From Nocardioides humilatus (GTDB lineage: Bacteria; Actinomycetota; Actinomycetes; Propionibacteriales; Nocardioidaceae): DNA of 64,000 bases. Positions 7,801 to 16,840 of this stretch are shown here, piece after piece. Position 1 is the first letter of the stretch, and each line of letters opens with the position of its first letter. The stretch is taken from assembly GCF_008373755.1 (NCBI RefSeq), contig NZ_VUJV01000003.1, positions 868,001 to 932,000 on the forward strand. The letters run 5' to 3'. Below the pieces are notes generated by a model. It was not told the DNA's origin, did no database searches, and saw only the letters and a program-made list of their open reading frames with translations. Position numbers and translations under genes: made by a program.

Positions 7801-10800
7801 ATCGACTCTTGGTCCTCGACGATCTCCTCGGCATCAGGATCATCGATCTCGTCATCGTCGGCTGAACCGCCCCCGACCTTGCGGGTAGGCGGCATCTGCT
7901 TGCTGTCACCAACGACGATGGCGGCGCGGGCGCGGCCGAGAGCGCCGACTGCTTCGGGGACAGTGATCTGAGAGGCCTCGTCGAAAATAACGAGGTCGAA
8001 CTCCATGACCCCGGGTTCGATGAGGTCGACGACAGACGAGGGGCTACAGAGCACGAGGGGCGTGAGTTCCTGGACGGCTTCGCCGTACTTCCGCAGGATC
8101 GGTCGGGTTCCGAGCTTCCGGGTGGTCTTCTCCAACTCCCGCGCAAGGCCGCCAGTCCGAGAGCCGAGGCCTCCGCCGCCCCTACGGGCCATGATCCGCG
8201 ACGGCCCGTCAGTGACCCACTGCTTGCGGACCTCCGCCTGGGAATCGGAGTATGCCGACACGCGCTGGTCGTGCGCCACGGCGTCGAAGCGATCGAGACC
8301 CTCAGCGCCAATTCGTTCGGCAAGCGAGGCCCGTGCGACGCCACGCGCAAGTGCATCTTCAGCGGTGTAAGCGGGCAGGCTGCCCTCGAGCAGCTCAACT
8401 CGCGCTTGGTCCAGGCCAGCGGACCGAAGCGGCTCCAGTTTGCGGACGAGGGTGCACCACCGCTGAAGCGGCACGAGCCGCTCGTAGTCAACATCGCGCC
8501 GCCAGATCTCTTCGACTCGGCGTACTGCTGACGCCAGCATCGCGCCGTTCCGCCATATCTCGAAGTCCGCTTCCTGGATCGCGAGCTCATCCCAAAGGTT
8601 TCCCCAAGAGTCCGCATATTCGGATAGCGCCTCGGCCTTTCCAGCCAGGTGGCCAGCGCGTGCAAGGTCGTGGACATCGTGCGTCCAATCACCTCCATCG
8701 CGAAGGGTGGCAGTTGCCTGAGTTAGTTCCTCGACCCGGGCGCGAGCAGCCGCGAGCGCGCCGGGCACGAATGCATTGACGGGCACAGTTCTCGACAACC
8801 CCGGCGTGGCCGCGAGCGATGTCCGGACATGTTCGCCTGCGTCCTTCACAGCAACGAGGTCGGCCAGGATCGCCCCCGCATTTGCCGGGTTCAGGTCCAG
8901 GCCTGGCGGAGCCACAGCTGCTAGCGCGGCAATGGCTGCCGTCTGGCGACCCTTGCGTCCCATGAAGCCGGAAGCCGTCGCGGCGTCGAACTGCGTCGCG
9001 ACGCCGCGGAGGTCGAGCCCAAGCACGTCCGTTGCAAACCCGTGGAGCTTAGCGGTCCAGCCCTCAACTGTGCGTTCACAAGCCGTGGCTGTTTCGGCGG
9101 CGCGTGCCGGCCAACTCGAATCGAGCACCGCGGCCAACTCGTCCCCGGACGGGAACGCGGGGTTCGCTGCGGCCACCAGGGTGTTGAGTTGGGCCGGCCG
9201 GGTGACGGAATCGAGCGCCTCACGGAGCGCTCCGGAAAGCGAGGCCGACCATTCGATGCCCGTCAGGATGCCGCGCACAGCGCTACTCACTCGCTCGAGG
9301 TCGAACGGGTCGCCGTTCCCTGCACCGGCGAGGCGCCACGGATGGTCAGGACGAACCCCGGCTGCAGTGGTCCACCGTTGGAGGCTTTCGAAGAGGTCCT
9401 TGAGGGCTTCGACCTGCTCTGGGTTGTGCGCAACCAGCGTCGTGGGGATCGGCATCGTTGGGCCGTTCTGGAGCACCAGCAACTCGTCGTGAGCACCGTA
9501 CGCCGACAGCCCGGCGGCGTTGGGCTTGTGGAGCTGCTGGGGATACTGAGTCAGCTCGAAGCGCGCATTCCTGAGTTGCCGACGGGCACTCTCCATCGCG
9601 AGGTTGTCGGGATTCACGCTGGCAGTGAGCGCGCGCTTGAGTTGGGCGCGGACCTCAGCCGCATTGGAACCCTCGTGGTGAAGGTTCAACGTGAAGGGAC
9701 CGAGACCAATTGCGTCCAATCGCCGCTGCACCACGGCTAGGGCGGTGCCCTTCTCTGCCACGAACAGGACGCGGAGCCCGGTCAGCAGGCACTCGGCGAC
9801 CATGTTGGTAATGGTCTGCGACTTGCCGGTCCCTGGCGGTCCCTGGAGTACGAAGGTGCGGCCTTGCCGTGCCCAGAGCACTGCTCGCTTCTGGGTGGAG
9901 TCGGCCGGGATGGGGGCTTCCAGCTTCTCCAGCTCATCCTCGAAGGACTCATCAAGGGCGGCGCCGTCAGCAGCCTCGACCGCGGGATCCTCGAAGGTCT
10001 CGGTGGGCGTGTGGACCAAGTGTTTGACCAAGGGGCGTTCGAAGAAGTGGTCCGCGTTGACGTTGAGGTCCTGCCACATGCGGAAGGAGGAGAGATCCAG
10101 AGTCGCAAGGCGTGCCTCAGAGATCACCTCGACTCGAGTAGAAAGCTGCCGCCCAATGACGGCGTTTCGCACCTCGGCGATAACCGCATCGACATCGATG
10201 CCCGCTCGGTCTGCGAGCGGTTCCACGAGCCCCGGGATCGACAAGCCATGCTCACGACGAAGCCATTCGATTAGAGCTGCGTTCGGCGTTGTCTGCTGAG
10301 AAGTGTCGAGCGAGAGTGTGACCTCTTGGCGACCACGGGCCACGCCGATGTTGACCGGCACGAGAATGAGTGGGGCCTCAGCGAACACGTTCGGCTTGTA
10401 CTCCCAGCGGAAGAGACCAAGGCAGAGGAACAGTGGGTTCATCCCCCGCTCCTCGCGGGCTGTCTTCGCGTTGTGGGCGATCGACCGGATCTCCTTCACG
10501 AATGTGCTGGGACCGAGGGCGGTCATCTGTCCCCCGGATCGCCCGATCCGCTGCACGTAGATCCGCCGCTCATGGAGCTGTGCCAGCAACTCCTTGCGGT
10601 CGTCGACGTTGCCGCTTTCCAGCAGCTGGAGCGCATTCTTGTGGTCACGCGCAGCCAGGATCTCAGGGATGTCATAACCGCTCATCAGGCTAAACGAGAC
10701 GTCCTGATTGAGCATGTCTTCCAGGACACCGAGACCCTCAGGTGGGAGGACGAGCGGCTGGACGCGAGCGTTGCTGCCCAGGTTCAGCAGGGCATTCGTG

Positions 10801-12707
10801 GCATTCAAGCTGAACAGCGAGCTCTTCCACGTTCGGTAACGCGCCGGGTGGTTGTCGACATGCCGCTGGCGCGACTCAGAATCGATGACCTTCTCGTCGA
10901 CCTCTGTAACGACGGCGGGTTGCCCGGCGCGGTACTCGTAGATCTCGGTGACGCCATCTGCCCGCTCATTGACCGCTGGCAAAGCAGAAACGCCTTCGCG
11001 ACGGGCTGCGGCAACGTCGATGAGCGTGACGTCGTTGGCATGGATCCCGCTGGCGAACCGCAATTGGCGGGCTTCTTCGCGAGCATCGCTCGGCGAAGAA
11101 TTGGTCGCAACCGTCAGGGCCGTTGTCTCGATGAGTCCGAGGTAGCCCGCTTCAACGAGGTTCCGGATGCGGGACCGGTCCTGGACGACTGGGGAACGCG
11201 GATACCAGTCTGGTGATCCCCCTTGCCCACTCTTGGACGGGTCGAGACGCCAGTACCCGATGAAGATGTGGCCCGGGATGAGTACCAGCACGGGGTTGAG
11301 CCCGACGTGCTCGATCACAGCGGCGGTGAGCACAGTCGTGTCCATGCAGGTCCCAAGCCCGCCGTTAGCCACGACCCCGTGGTCGCGGATGCGTTGGCCC
11401 TCACGGGTGTAATCCCAGCCGGGTGGCGGGTTGGAGTAGGCGATCTTGCGAGAACGGAGGGTCTCGTAGATTGCCGTGATCGAGCCCTCGACGCTGGTCG
11501 AAACCGCATGCCGCTGTTCGGCGTCACGCTCGGGCATCTGGAAATCGTGGAATGACGCTTCACCTGCGATGCGTCCGCGGGTGTCAGCAGACTCGCGGGC
11601 CAATACTGCAATCTCGGGATGGTTCGGACGCACGAAGGATGCGAGGAGTGACTGGCTCAGTAGATCACTGCGACTGTCCTGGTCATTGACGACGCGTGCG
11701 AGCCAGTCAAGCTCAGCGCCAATCTCATCGCCGTCGGCTCGCTCGGAATCCTCCCGAAGGAGCGCACGCAGCTCGTTGTACCTCGCGACCATTCGCGCGC
11801 GCTGCTCTGAGCGCCGCGGGTCGCCTTGTCTGAACCAGAGGTCGCGCGGCTGGATGTCCAGCTCCTCGTCATATCGAGCAAGCACGCGGTCCGAGGCCAC
11901 GTCTTCGAGAGTGATGACACACTCTGCGCCTTGGCGCTCGTCCACCTGCGACATGACCCGAGCGGAGAGTGGCACATGCACGCTGCCCAACACAGAGGTG
12001 CCTGCGTCCAGCGGGCCCTCGAAGGCGAGCTTCGTACCGAACTGAACGTCCGCGTCGCGCACGACGACACTGATTCGAGCGTGCTCGATTGATTCCGCCA
12101 CAGCGACGGTGAGATCAGAGATTTGCGGGATCCGCGCGGCCGACGACGCCCACGACCATTGATCGCTGATGTCTGCGCGCATGTGCGCTTCGACTGTTCG
12201 GACGTCCGTGGCCGTCATCTCGTCGGCCGGCACTTCGATCTCCTCTTCGGAGAAATCAACTTCTGTTGTCTCGTGCGCCTCAATCGACTCGTCGACGACC
12301 GGAGCTGGCACTGGCGTTGGTGTCGGGGCGTCGGCAAGCCTGGTCCAGTAGTCCAAGGCGGAGTGCATGAGGTCGATGATGTGGCCGCGGTCGGCATAGC
12401 TGGAAAGGGCGGACACATCCGCCACCAGCTCGTACTCGCCATCGAGCCACGAGTGCCTGATCTCGGTGATGAAAGAGAGCGCGCGAATTGTTTCAGCGTC
12501 CCCCACGAACGGAACGACGCGGAGCTCGGCGCCTTCGGCTTCGACGAAAGTCATCATGCTGGACGTCTCTTCGATCGCCAGCCAGTTGTGGTTGTCTCCT
12601 CGCACGATCTCTGCGCGCGACCCGGCATCGCGCGCGAGCGCCTCCGCGAGTTCGCTGACAATCGGATGCAATGTGACGTGGGGGTCAGAGGTCACGTCGT
12701 CACTCAT
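4845..12707 (-). CDS. Giant SF1 (COG1112-type) helicase with transglutaminase-like and MTES_1575-type nuclease domains
   Basis: 2,620 residues; ATG at 12707 preceded by GAGAGG. N-terminal 400 residues unrecognised, then a transglutaminase-like patch (Cys in GTCMDTT near 454, His in PGHIFIGYW near 478, Asp in WRLD near 487). A DUF4011-like region starts near 620. The SF1 helicase has GPPGTGKS at about 956-963, DEAS near 1575, NWHYRS, and VTRARR near 1840. At about 1900-2005 NFRLDLVL and LLDGESW...SDRD fit the Vsr-like MTES_1575 endonuclease. A DUF3320-like helical region follows near 2150-2280, then a proline-rich linker and a C-terminal domain ending in a helix-turn-helix (QTRAAISRLLGVSTSIMDRI, near 2575). 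Single-gene helicase-nuclease defence is plausible by comparison with Mokosh-like proteins, but those use a phospholipase-D nuclease. A role in restricting foreign nucleic acid is inferred. Confidence 0.85.
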   Translation of the reverse strand: MSDDVTSDPHVTLHPIVSELAEALARDAGSRAEIVRGDNHNWLAIEETSSMMTFVEAEGAELRVVPFVGDAETIRALSFITEIRHSWLDGEYELVADVSALSSYADRGHIIDLMHSALDYWTRLADAPTPTPVPAPVVDESIEAHETTEVDFSEEEIEVPADEMTATDVRTVEAHMRADISDQWSWASSAARIPQISDLTVAVAESIEHARISVVVRDADVQFGTKLAFEGPLDAGTSVLGSVHVPLSARVMSQVDERQGAECVITLEDVASDRVLARYDEELDIQPRDLWFRQGDPRRSEQRARMVARYNELRALLREDSERADGDEIGAELDWLARVVNDQDSRSDLLSQSLLASFVRPNHPEIAVLARESADTRGRIAGEASFHDFQMPERDAEQRHAVSTSVEGSITAIYETLRSRKIAYSNPPPGWDYTREGQRIRDHGVVANGGLGTCMDTTVLTAAVIEHVGLNPVLVLIPGHIFIGYWRLDPSKSGQGGSPDWYPRSPVVQDRSRIRNLVEAGYLGLIETTALTVATNSSPSDAREEARQLRFASGIHANDVTLIDVAAARREGVSALPAVNERADGVTEIYEYRAGQPAVVTEVDEKVIDSESRQRHVDNHPARYRTWKSSLFSLNATNALLNLGSNARVQPLVLPPEGLGVLEDMLNQDVSFSLMSGYDIPEILAARDHKNALQLLESGNVDDRKELLAQLHERRIYVQRIGRSGGQMTALGPSTFVKEIRSIAHNAKTAREERGMNPLFLCLGLFRWEYKPNVFAEAPLILVPVNIGVARGRQEVTLSLDTSQQTTPNAALIEWLRREHGLSIPGLVEPLADRAGIDVDAVIAEVRNAVIGRQLSTRVEVISEARLATLDLSSFRMWQDLNVNADHFFERPLVKHLVHTPTETFEDPAVEAADGAALDESFEDELEKLEAPIPADSTQKRAVLWARQGRTFVLQGPPGTGKSQTITNMVAECLLTGLRVLFVAEKGTALAVVQRRLDAIGLGPFTLNLHHEGSNAAEVRAQLKRALTASVNPDNLAMESARRQLRNARFELTQYPQQLHKPNAAGLSAYGAHDELLVLQNGPTMPIPTTLVAHNPEQVEALKDLFESLQRWTTAAGVRPDHPWRLAGAGNGDPFDLERVSSAVRGILTGIEWSASLSGALREALDSVTRPAQLNTLVAAANPAFPSGDELAAVLDSSWPARAAETATACERTVEGWTAKLHGFATDVLGLDLRGVATQFDAATASGFMGRKGRQTAAIAALAAVAPPGLDLNPANAGAILADLVAVKDAGEHVRTSLAATPGLSRTVPVNAFVPGALAAARARVEELTQATATLRDGGDWTHDVHDLARAGHLAGKAEALSEYADSWGNLWDELAIQEADFEIWRNGAMLASAVRRVEEIWRRDVDYERLVPLQRWCTLVRKLEPLRSAGLDQARVELLEGSLPAYTAEDALARGVARASLAERIGAEGLDRFDAVAHDQRVSAYSDSQAEVRKQWVTDGPSRIMARRGGGGLGSRTGGLARELEKTTRKLGTRPILRKYGEAVQELTPLVLCSPSSVVDLIEPGVMEFDLVIFDEASQITVPEAVGALGRARAAIVVGDSKQMPPTRKVGGGSADDDEIDDPDAEEIVEDQESILSECELARVPTLSLNWHYRSQDEALIAFSNRTYYRGDLSSFPTPTLLSSETGLEFRPVHWPENGDKGMYLRAGATKVDLGNGVVAGSNTNPFEAVEIVKYVHELVHASPNLPSVGIVTFNEQQRQLIADLLHSSDDPKVADVLDESKMGRGEALFVKALEQVQGDERDTVVFSIAFSKQANGKVPTNFGPLSNAGGERRLNVAVTRARRKNVVFCSFNPASNELDVSGSTYQGPKDLKQFLMDAQASGAQGEEVETAHRIAIRDRHRDDIAAALQDAGLHVMSDVGLSNFRLDLVLARPENPRRPILPVLLDGESWKKRNTVSDRDVLPVEVLENLMGWPTVARIWWPMWLQNRDEVIGRILAEVDRAEAALEGGGAEPAPVVQPDALATSRPAVVERESGDESLMSTAASSTQPYDAEAEAVPSPADVAASESAFEPPNSAEPAQGPAIANGAQRAEPDVSDVHDSEVDERPSGGSHSAADGAGLVSEFAPAHTNVVGARALLDALPARAAAATVREQLLDVIETEGPIELARLTRIVARRFGLNAVRAARADDIARLVPRGQLKKGRLGSFAWPANLDPAEWTGFRYVDADATRSLDEIAPEEIANAMLAVQAEYPGASGEDTLRRTAELFGILRLGANVRSRLEAVYKKHPSEPPAVAEPPVGHDHAPPADIVRPPLAPPPRPPVPATHSTPDVSVARPPDPIVEQLAREAETIRPDLSRVEDYLYYDYSRDRELGRDLKRLVDELVMDPDYDGRNPSPVADSRTAHLSAEDAESVAYAAPMVWRETVGKALDRVTKKLVTHLAADPEFDPLPWEADISDFVARRMTGTRPGLVGLVQQQLNQYAYENGLIAKVEEELQREARTALSAMAPIDRDIYGFTSRNAKRLQLAEAYISHVKESRQRFVVYWMSRFEAEESGLEREARYATAARRLAAQGQTRAAISRLLGVSTSIMDRIERENRKDVPLSPDDPILTDLAPSLR

Positions 12708-12897
12708 AGCGTGCCTCTCGTTCTTTTCCGCGATCCCACATCCAACTCAAGCACACGGTGAGCACCACTCGGGATCAAACCGGTAAGCCAGGGAACTGGC
12801 AGGGTTCAGACCGATGTCGAAAGTTTGATCTCTCCTTGTCCGCCCCAGTTCGTGGGTCCTCGAGTCGCGCATCACTTGGCCTTCCGCCTCTTCAGAA
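12708..12897. other. Intergenic gap between two minus-strand genes
   Basis: No gene seen. It holds the ribosome binding site of the giant helicase gene and a spaced inverted repeat, GATCAAAC at 12773-12780 and GTTTGATC at 12833-12840, of unknown meaning. Confidence 0.4.
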
Positions 12898-15777
12898 TCA
12901 GAACTCGCAGATCGAATAGTCGTCACCCAATGCCTGCTGCGCGGCCACCTCGTGCGCCCGCAATCGGACGAGCCCGGTAGGCACCGCCTTGACGAACTTC
13001 CAGACCCCGTCGTCCTCGATCTGAACATCCCACGGACACCCGACACTTTCGGTCACGACCGCCCCGCGTGATCCTTGGATCAACACGTCGCGCGCGTTGT
13101 CCCACCCTTCGGCGGTCTCGGCCAATGCCGCACCGCGCACGTAGGCAACGGCCAGCGCCTCGTCACCGCGTGCCCGCATCGCCGCCAGCACCGATTCGAT
13201 CAACGCCAGCTCAGCCTGGTTGGCCGGGGCCTGAGACGGCAGCAGCGCCGACAAGAGACCAAGGTCGACAGGCGTTCCAGCCGCATCGGGCGAACTGACC
13301 CAACGGAGCACGACCAGTCTGTCCATCCCGTCGGACCGCCGTCGTGCCACGACCACGGCGTACGACGCCTCGGAGCGATCGTCGTCGAGGATGACGCCCT
13401 GCCGCAGGGCGACCCCTGCATCGCCCAGCACGACCTCGGCCAGTGCGGTGACAAGCGGATGACCAGGCGCCAGGAGTTCGCGCGGCCCATAGAGCCCCGC
13501 GGCATCGGTGACAGGCTCGAACTCGACGTCGCCGTACCGGGTTTGGATCGCGGAGGACACCCGCCGGACGCGTTCCGGCACATGCCTGACTGTCCAACCG
13601 GCGGATCCCCGAACGATCTCTCCCTGCAGGGTCACGAGTGCAGAGATCACGAACTCACGCACGACGGTCGGGTTGAGGCTGCCCGCTCGCGCCAAAGCCA
13701 TCCGCTGCCGCAAACCAGCGACGTCCTCTGCCGTCAACGACGATTGCGCCACGCGACGGCGCTCGATCGCGTCGGCGACGCCGCGGTCAACGGACGCGAG
13801 TTCGCGTTCGACGTCCTCGGGCGCAGCGCCGTTCAGAGCACTGACGAGAAGGTCGCGAAGGTTGGATTCATGAAGCACCTCGCCGAGAACGTCGAACACC
13901 GCATCGCCCAAGGCGTTCCGTTGCCGCTCGAGCTTCTGCATCAATGTAAGGAAGACGTCGCCCTCCCGGGTCTCGGCGGCGACCAGGTTCCAGAGGTGGC
14001 ACTCGTGTCGCTGTCCGATCCGGTGAATCCGACCGAAGCGCTGCTCTAACCGGTTCGGATTCCACGGAATGTCGTAGTTGACCATCAGGTGCGCGACCTG
14101 GAGGTTGACGCCTTCACCGGCCGCGTCGGTCGCGACCAAGATCGCCGACCGATCCGACTCCCGGAAGCGTATCTGCGCTCCACGCCTCTCGTCGCGGCTG
14201 CACCCGCCGTGGATCGTCTCGATGTCGTACTGCCCGTTAACGAGATCGTTCAGTTTGTCCTCGAGGTATTCGAGGGTGTCCTTGTGCTCGGTGAAGATGA
14301 GGATCTTCCGCCGCGCGCCCGACTCAGACTCGAACATCTCGGGGCTCTGGAGCAGCTCGGCCAGCGCCTCCCACTTGGCGTCCACGTCGGCTTCCCGTAC
14401 GCGCGTCGCCTTTTCCAACAGTTCCGTGAGGACCATGATCTCCGTTTGGAGTTCCGCGGGCGTCCGAGCCGTCGTGGCGACGGCCGACGCCTCCTCCTCC
14501 CATTCGGCTTCTTCAGTGGCCGTCCACTCATCGGCGTCCTGTGGTCCACTGATGCTCGCTTCGAGTCGGGCCAGCAGACGATCATCGGCCGCCTGGACCC
14601 GTTGCAGCTCCGCGGCGAGCCGATCGGTGCGACGGTGAAGGGAGCGAAGGATCGCCTCCGGCGATGACGCCACGCGCCGCTGCAGGACGAGGAGAGCGAA
14701 CCCGACGGTCCTCCGCTCCTCGCCGTCCATTTTGTTCATCTCGTGGCGGACGTATTCGGTGACGGCTTCGTAGAGATCGAGCTCGAGCGCCGACATCCGA
14801 TAGGTCACCGTCGCGGCATGACGAGCCGGGAAGAGAGGCGACCCATCGGCGTGGACGAGCTGCTCCTTGACCAGGCGGCGCATCAGCCCGGCGTCGAGAA
14901 GCTCACTGGGATCCTCCCCACGGCCCTGAACGCCGAGCAACCGGAGGAAGAGGGCGAACTCCTCGTCCTTGCCGTTATGCGGTGTCGCGGTCATCAGCAG
15001 CACTCGGCGTGCCGAGTCCCTGACGATCTCGCCGAGTTCGTAGCGTTTCGATTTCACCAGCTTCGATCCCCAGAAGCGGGCGCTGAGCTTGTGGGCCTCA
15101 TCCATAACTACGAGGTCGTACGCCGCCTCGGCCAACTGCTCACGAAGTCGAACGTTGCGCGAGAGCTGGTCGAGGCGCGCGATGACGAAGGGCGTCTGGT
15201 CGAAAGGGTTGCCGTCGCCGACGGCGGAAGTGAACAGCTCGAAATTCAGACCGAACTTGGTCAACAATTCGTCCTGCCACTGTTCGACCAACGAACCGGG
15301 CGCGATCACCGCGACGGTGTTCACCCATCCGCGCGCCAATGCCTCTCGGATGTAGAGGCCGGCCATCACGGTCTTGCCCGCCCCAGGGTCGTCGGCCAGC
15401 AGGAATCGGTCCGACTCACCGACCAACAGATGCTCGTAGACCGCTTGCACCTGGTGAGGGAGCGGCTCGACATTCGCCGTCGTCAATGCGAGTAGTGGGT
15501 TGAGCAGGTGCGCGTTCTTGATGCGCAGGGCGTCTATTCCCAGCGCGAACTGCACCGGGTCGCCGTCCAACCTGCCTTCGCCGCTCGAGATCGGCCGCAC
15601 GCCGTCCAGATCAGTTTCGCCGACCACCAGAGAGTGATTGACGCCGTACTCGTCCACGTAAGTGATCAGCGCTTTCGGGCCAACTGGACGGACGCCGACG
15701 ATCTCGGCGATGCCCGTCGGATGGAGTCCCTCGAGGCGCAGGCCGGGGCGGAGTTCGTTGACCCCGATCACCTTCAC
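12898..15777 (-). CDS. SNF2/RapA-like DEAH helicase (DrmD-like)
   Basis: 959 residues from the GTG at 15777; an ATG at 15828 is possible, and the frame remains open beyond it but then runs across the opposite gene. The N-terminus has a small beta-rich part, then the SF2 ATPase: DDPGAGKT near 127, VVMDEAHKLS near 222, LLMTATPHNGK, and the C-terminal helicase lobe (IFTEHKDTLEYLEDKL, DAAGEGVNLQ, NRLEQRFGRIHRIGQ). The RIGQ ending is typical of SNF2/RapA translocases and of DISARM DrmD. A C-terminal third of about 350 residues is unassigned. It is divergent from the SbcD-like operon with an 84-base shared promoter region, which suggests one system. Motor activity on DNA is expected from the family. 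Confidence 0.85.
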   Translation of the reverse strand: MKVIGVNELRPGLRLEGLHPTGIAEIVGVRPVGPKALITYVDEYGVNHSLVVGETDLDGVRPISSGEGRLDGDPVQFALGIDALRIKNAHLLNPLLALTTANVEPLPHQVQAVYEHLLVGESDRFLLADDPGAGKTVMAGLYIREALARGWVNTVAVIAPGSLVEQWQDELLTKFGLNFELFTSAVGDGNPFDQTPFVIARLDQLSRNVRLREQLAEAAYDLVVMDEAHKLSARFWGSKLVKSKRYELGEIVRDSARRVLLMTATPHNGKDEEFALFLRLLGVQGRGEDPSELLDAGLMRRLVKEQLVHADGSPLFPARHAATVTYRMSALELDLYEAVTEYVRHEMNKMDGEERRTVGFALLVLQRRVASSPEAILRSLHRRTDRLAAELQRVQAADDRLLARLEASISGPQDADEWTATEEAEWEEEASAVATTARTPAELQTEIMVLTELLEKATRVREADVDAKWEALAELLQSPEMFESESGARRKILIFTEHKDTLEYLEDKLNDLVNGQYDIETIHGGCSRDERRGAQIRFRESDRSAILVATDAAGEGVNLQVAHLMVNYDIPWNPNRLEQRFGRIHRIGQRHECHLWNLVAAETREGDVFLTLMQKLERQRNALGDAVFDVLGEVLHESNLRDLLVSALNGAAPEDVERELASVDRGVADAIERRRVAQSSLTAEDVAGLRQRMALARAGSLNPTVVREFVISALVTLQGEIVRGSAGWTVRHVPERVRRVSSAIQTRYGDVEFEPVTDAAGLYGPRELLAPGHPLVTALAEVVLGDAGVALRQGVILDDDRSEASYAVVVARRRSDGMDRLVVLRWVSSPDAAGTPVDLGLLSALLPSQAPANQAELALIESVLAAMRARGDEALAVAYVRGAALAETAEGWDNARDVLIQGSRGAVVTESVGCPWDVQIEDDGVWKFVKAVPTGLVRLRAHEVAAQQALGDDYSICEF

Positions 15778-15803
15778 CCCTTTGCTTGAACCAAGTCGTC
15801 GGT

Positions 15804-15837
15804 TTCTGTCGCACCCTTCGTGCAACATCCCTAACGT
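15804..15837 (+). promoter_or_regulatory. Putative promoter of the five-gene operon
   Basis: Contains the same 13-mer TTCTGTCGCACCC (15804-15816) found upstream of the 1703 gene. The only good TAnnnT here is TAACGT at 15832-15837, which gives a 17-base spacing and not the 8 of PafBC promoters. An opposing CTGTCGGCG lies on the minus strand at 15841-15849. The ribosome binding site AGGGGGA follows at 15847-15853. Confidence 0.4.
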
Positions 15838-15861
15838 ATCGCCGACAGGGGGACCAGATTG

Positions 15862-16839
15862 ATGGAAACGTTCCTTGCAGTTTCTGGGCTCAGGCTCGAC
15901 CGCGCATGGCGCGAATTCGACGCCGAGACCGGAGTACGGATGCGCGCTTGGTCCTATGAGCTCGCTGCAGCCGTGCTCGCCACGGTCGCGCAGCGCCACA
16001 TTGACGCCGTGGTGGTCGTTGGCGGCCTTCTCGACCGCGCGACCGCCCTCCCGACCACCGTGGCCGACGCGGCCGGGCTCCTTCGCAGCGCCGGCGTACC
16101 GGTCATCGTCGTCCCCGGGGCCGACGACTGGCTCGGAGCGGGCTCCCCCTACGAGTATGGCGATTGGTCTGGGGTTGAGGTCGTGCGTACACCGCACCCA
16201 ACGCCCTCCGAAGCGGCCGCTCGCCTAATGTGCGCCGCTGCAACCGCGCCCGGCCGGACCTTCGACGTGCGGACCCGGGTCGATCTTCCCTCCGGCGCGG
16301 TGGTGGTCGCTGCCGGTGTAGCAGCGTTGGAGTGGACATCGCCGCACCATCTTCTGACTTCGGGAGCGGAACTCGTTCTCGACGAAACCTGCACCGTCAT
16401 ACCACCACTGGTCGACCCGCTCGGCGAGGCGCGGGCAGTGCTCCTCGAGCTCTCGCCCGGCGGCGTCACCGCCAGCGCCATCACCCTCGGCGCAAGCCCG
16501 CTCCGATTCGATTCGCTCAACCTGGACAGCTGCCCCGACACCGACGACCTCAATGCCCGGCTGGACCTGATCGCGGAGGAGGGCCTCCCCGTTCACGTCA
16601 CCCTGTTCGGGGACGTACGCGAGCGCATCCTCCTGCCGGGATTCAGCGACTGGTTGGCGCCCCCTGGGATGACCCTCGACGCCAGCGCCCTGCAGTTCGT
16701 CGTCGCGCAACCCGAAAGCGAAGCGACGGACACGGCCGATGCCCACTTCCTGCGCAGCATGGCTGCACTCGACCTTCCTCCCCTCGAGCGGCACCAGGCC
16801 ACCGCGCTCGGACTGCACGCGCTGGCGCAGGAGGCTTGA
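15862..16839 (+). CDS. SbcD/Mre11-like protein with degenerate active site
   Basis: 325 residues; ATG at 15862 after AGGGGGA, with a TTG one codon earlier as alternative. The outline follows the metallophosphoesterase fold of SbcD/YhaO: beta strand VVVVGGLLDRA at about 52-62 where the family has GDxxDRA, and VIVVPGADDW near 85-95 where it has PGNHD. The first motif (D-x-H) reads VSGLRLDRAW, and no terminal GHxH is visible. Most metal ligands are thus lost, so nuclease activity is unlikely. Order with the next gene, one base downstream, is that of sbcD-sbcC or yhaO-yhaN. A structural or end-sensing role in a complex with the ATPase is inferred. Confidence 0.75.
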   Translation: METFLAVSGLRLDRAWREFDAETGVRMRAWSYELAAAVLATVAQRHIDAVVVVGGLLDRATALPTTVADAAGLLRSAGVPVIVVPGADDWLGAGSPYEYGDWSGVEVVRTPHPTPSEAAARLMCAAATAPGRTFDVRTRVDLPSGAVVVAAGVAALEWTSPHHLLTSGAELVLDETCTVIPPLVDPLGEARAVLLELSPGGVTASAITLGASPLRFDSLNLDSCPDTDDLNARLDLIAEEGLPVHVTLFGDVRERILLPGFSDWLAPPGMTLDASALQFVVAQPESEATDTADAHFLRSMAALDLPPLERHQATALGLHALAQEA

Positions 16840-16840
16840 G

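Noticed and set aside
15804-15837. Canonical PafBC promoter for the five-gene operon
   Set aside because: The TGTCGCAC core matches, but no TAnnnT lies 8 bases downstream; kept only as a putative promoter sharing the motif.
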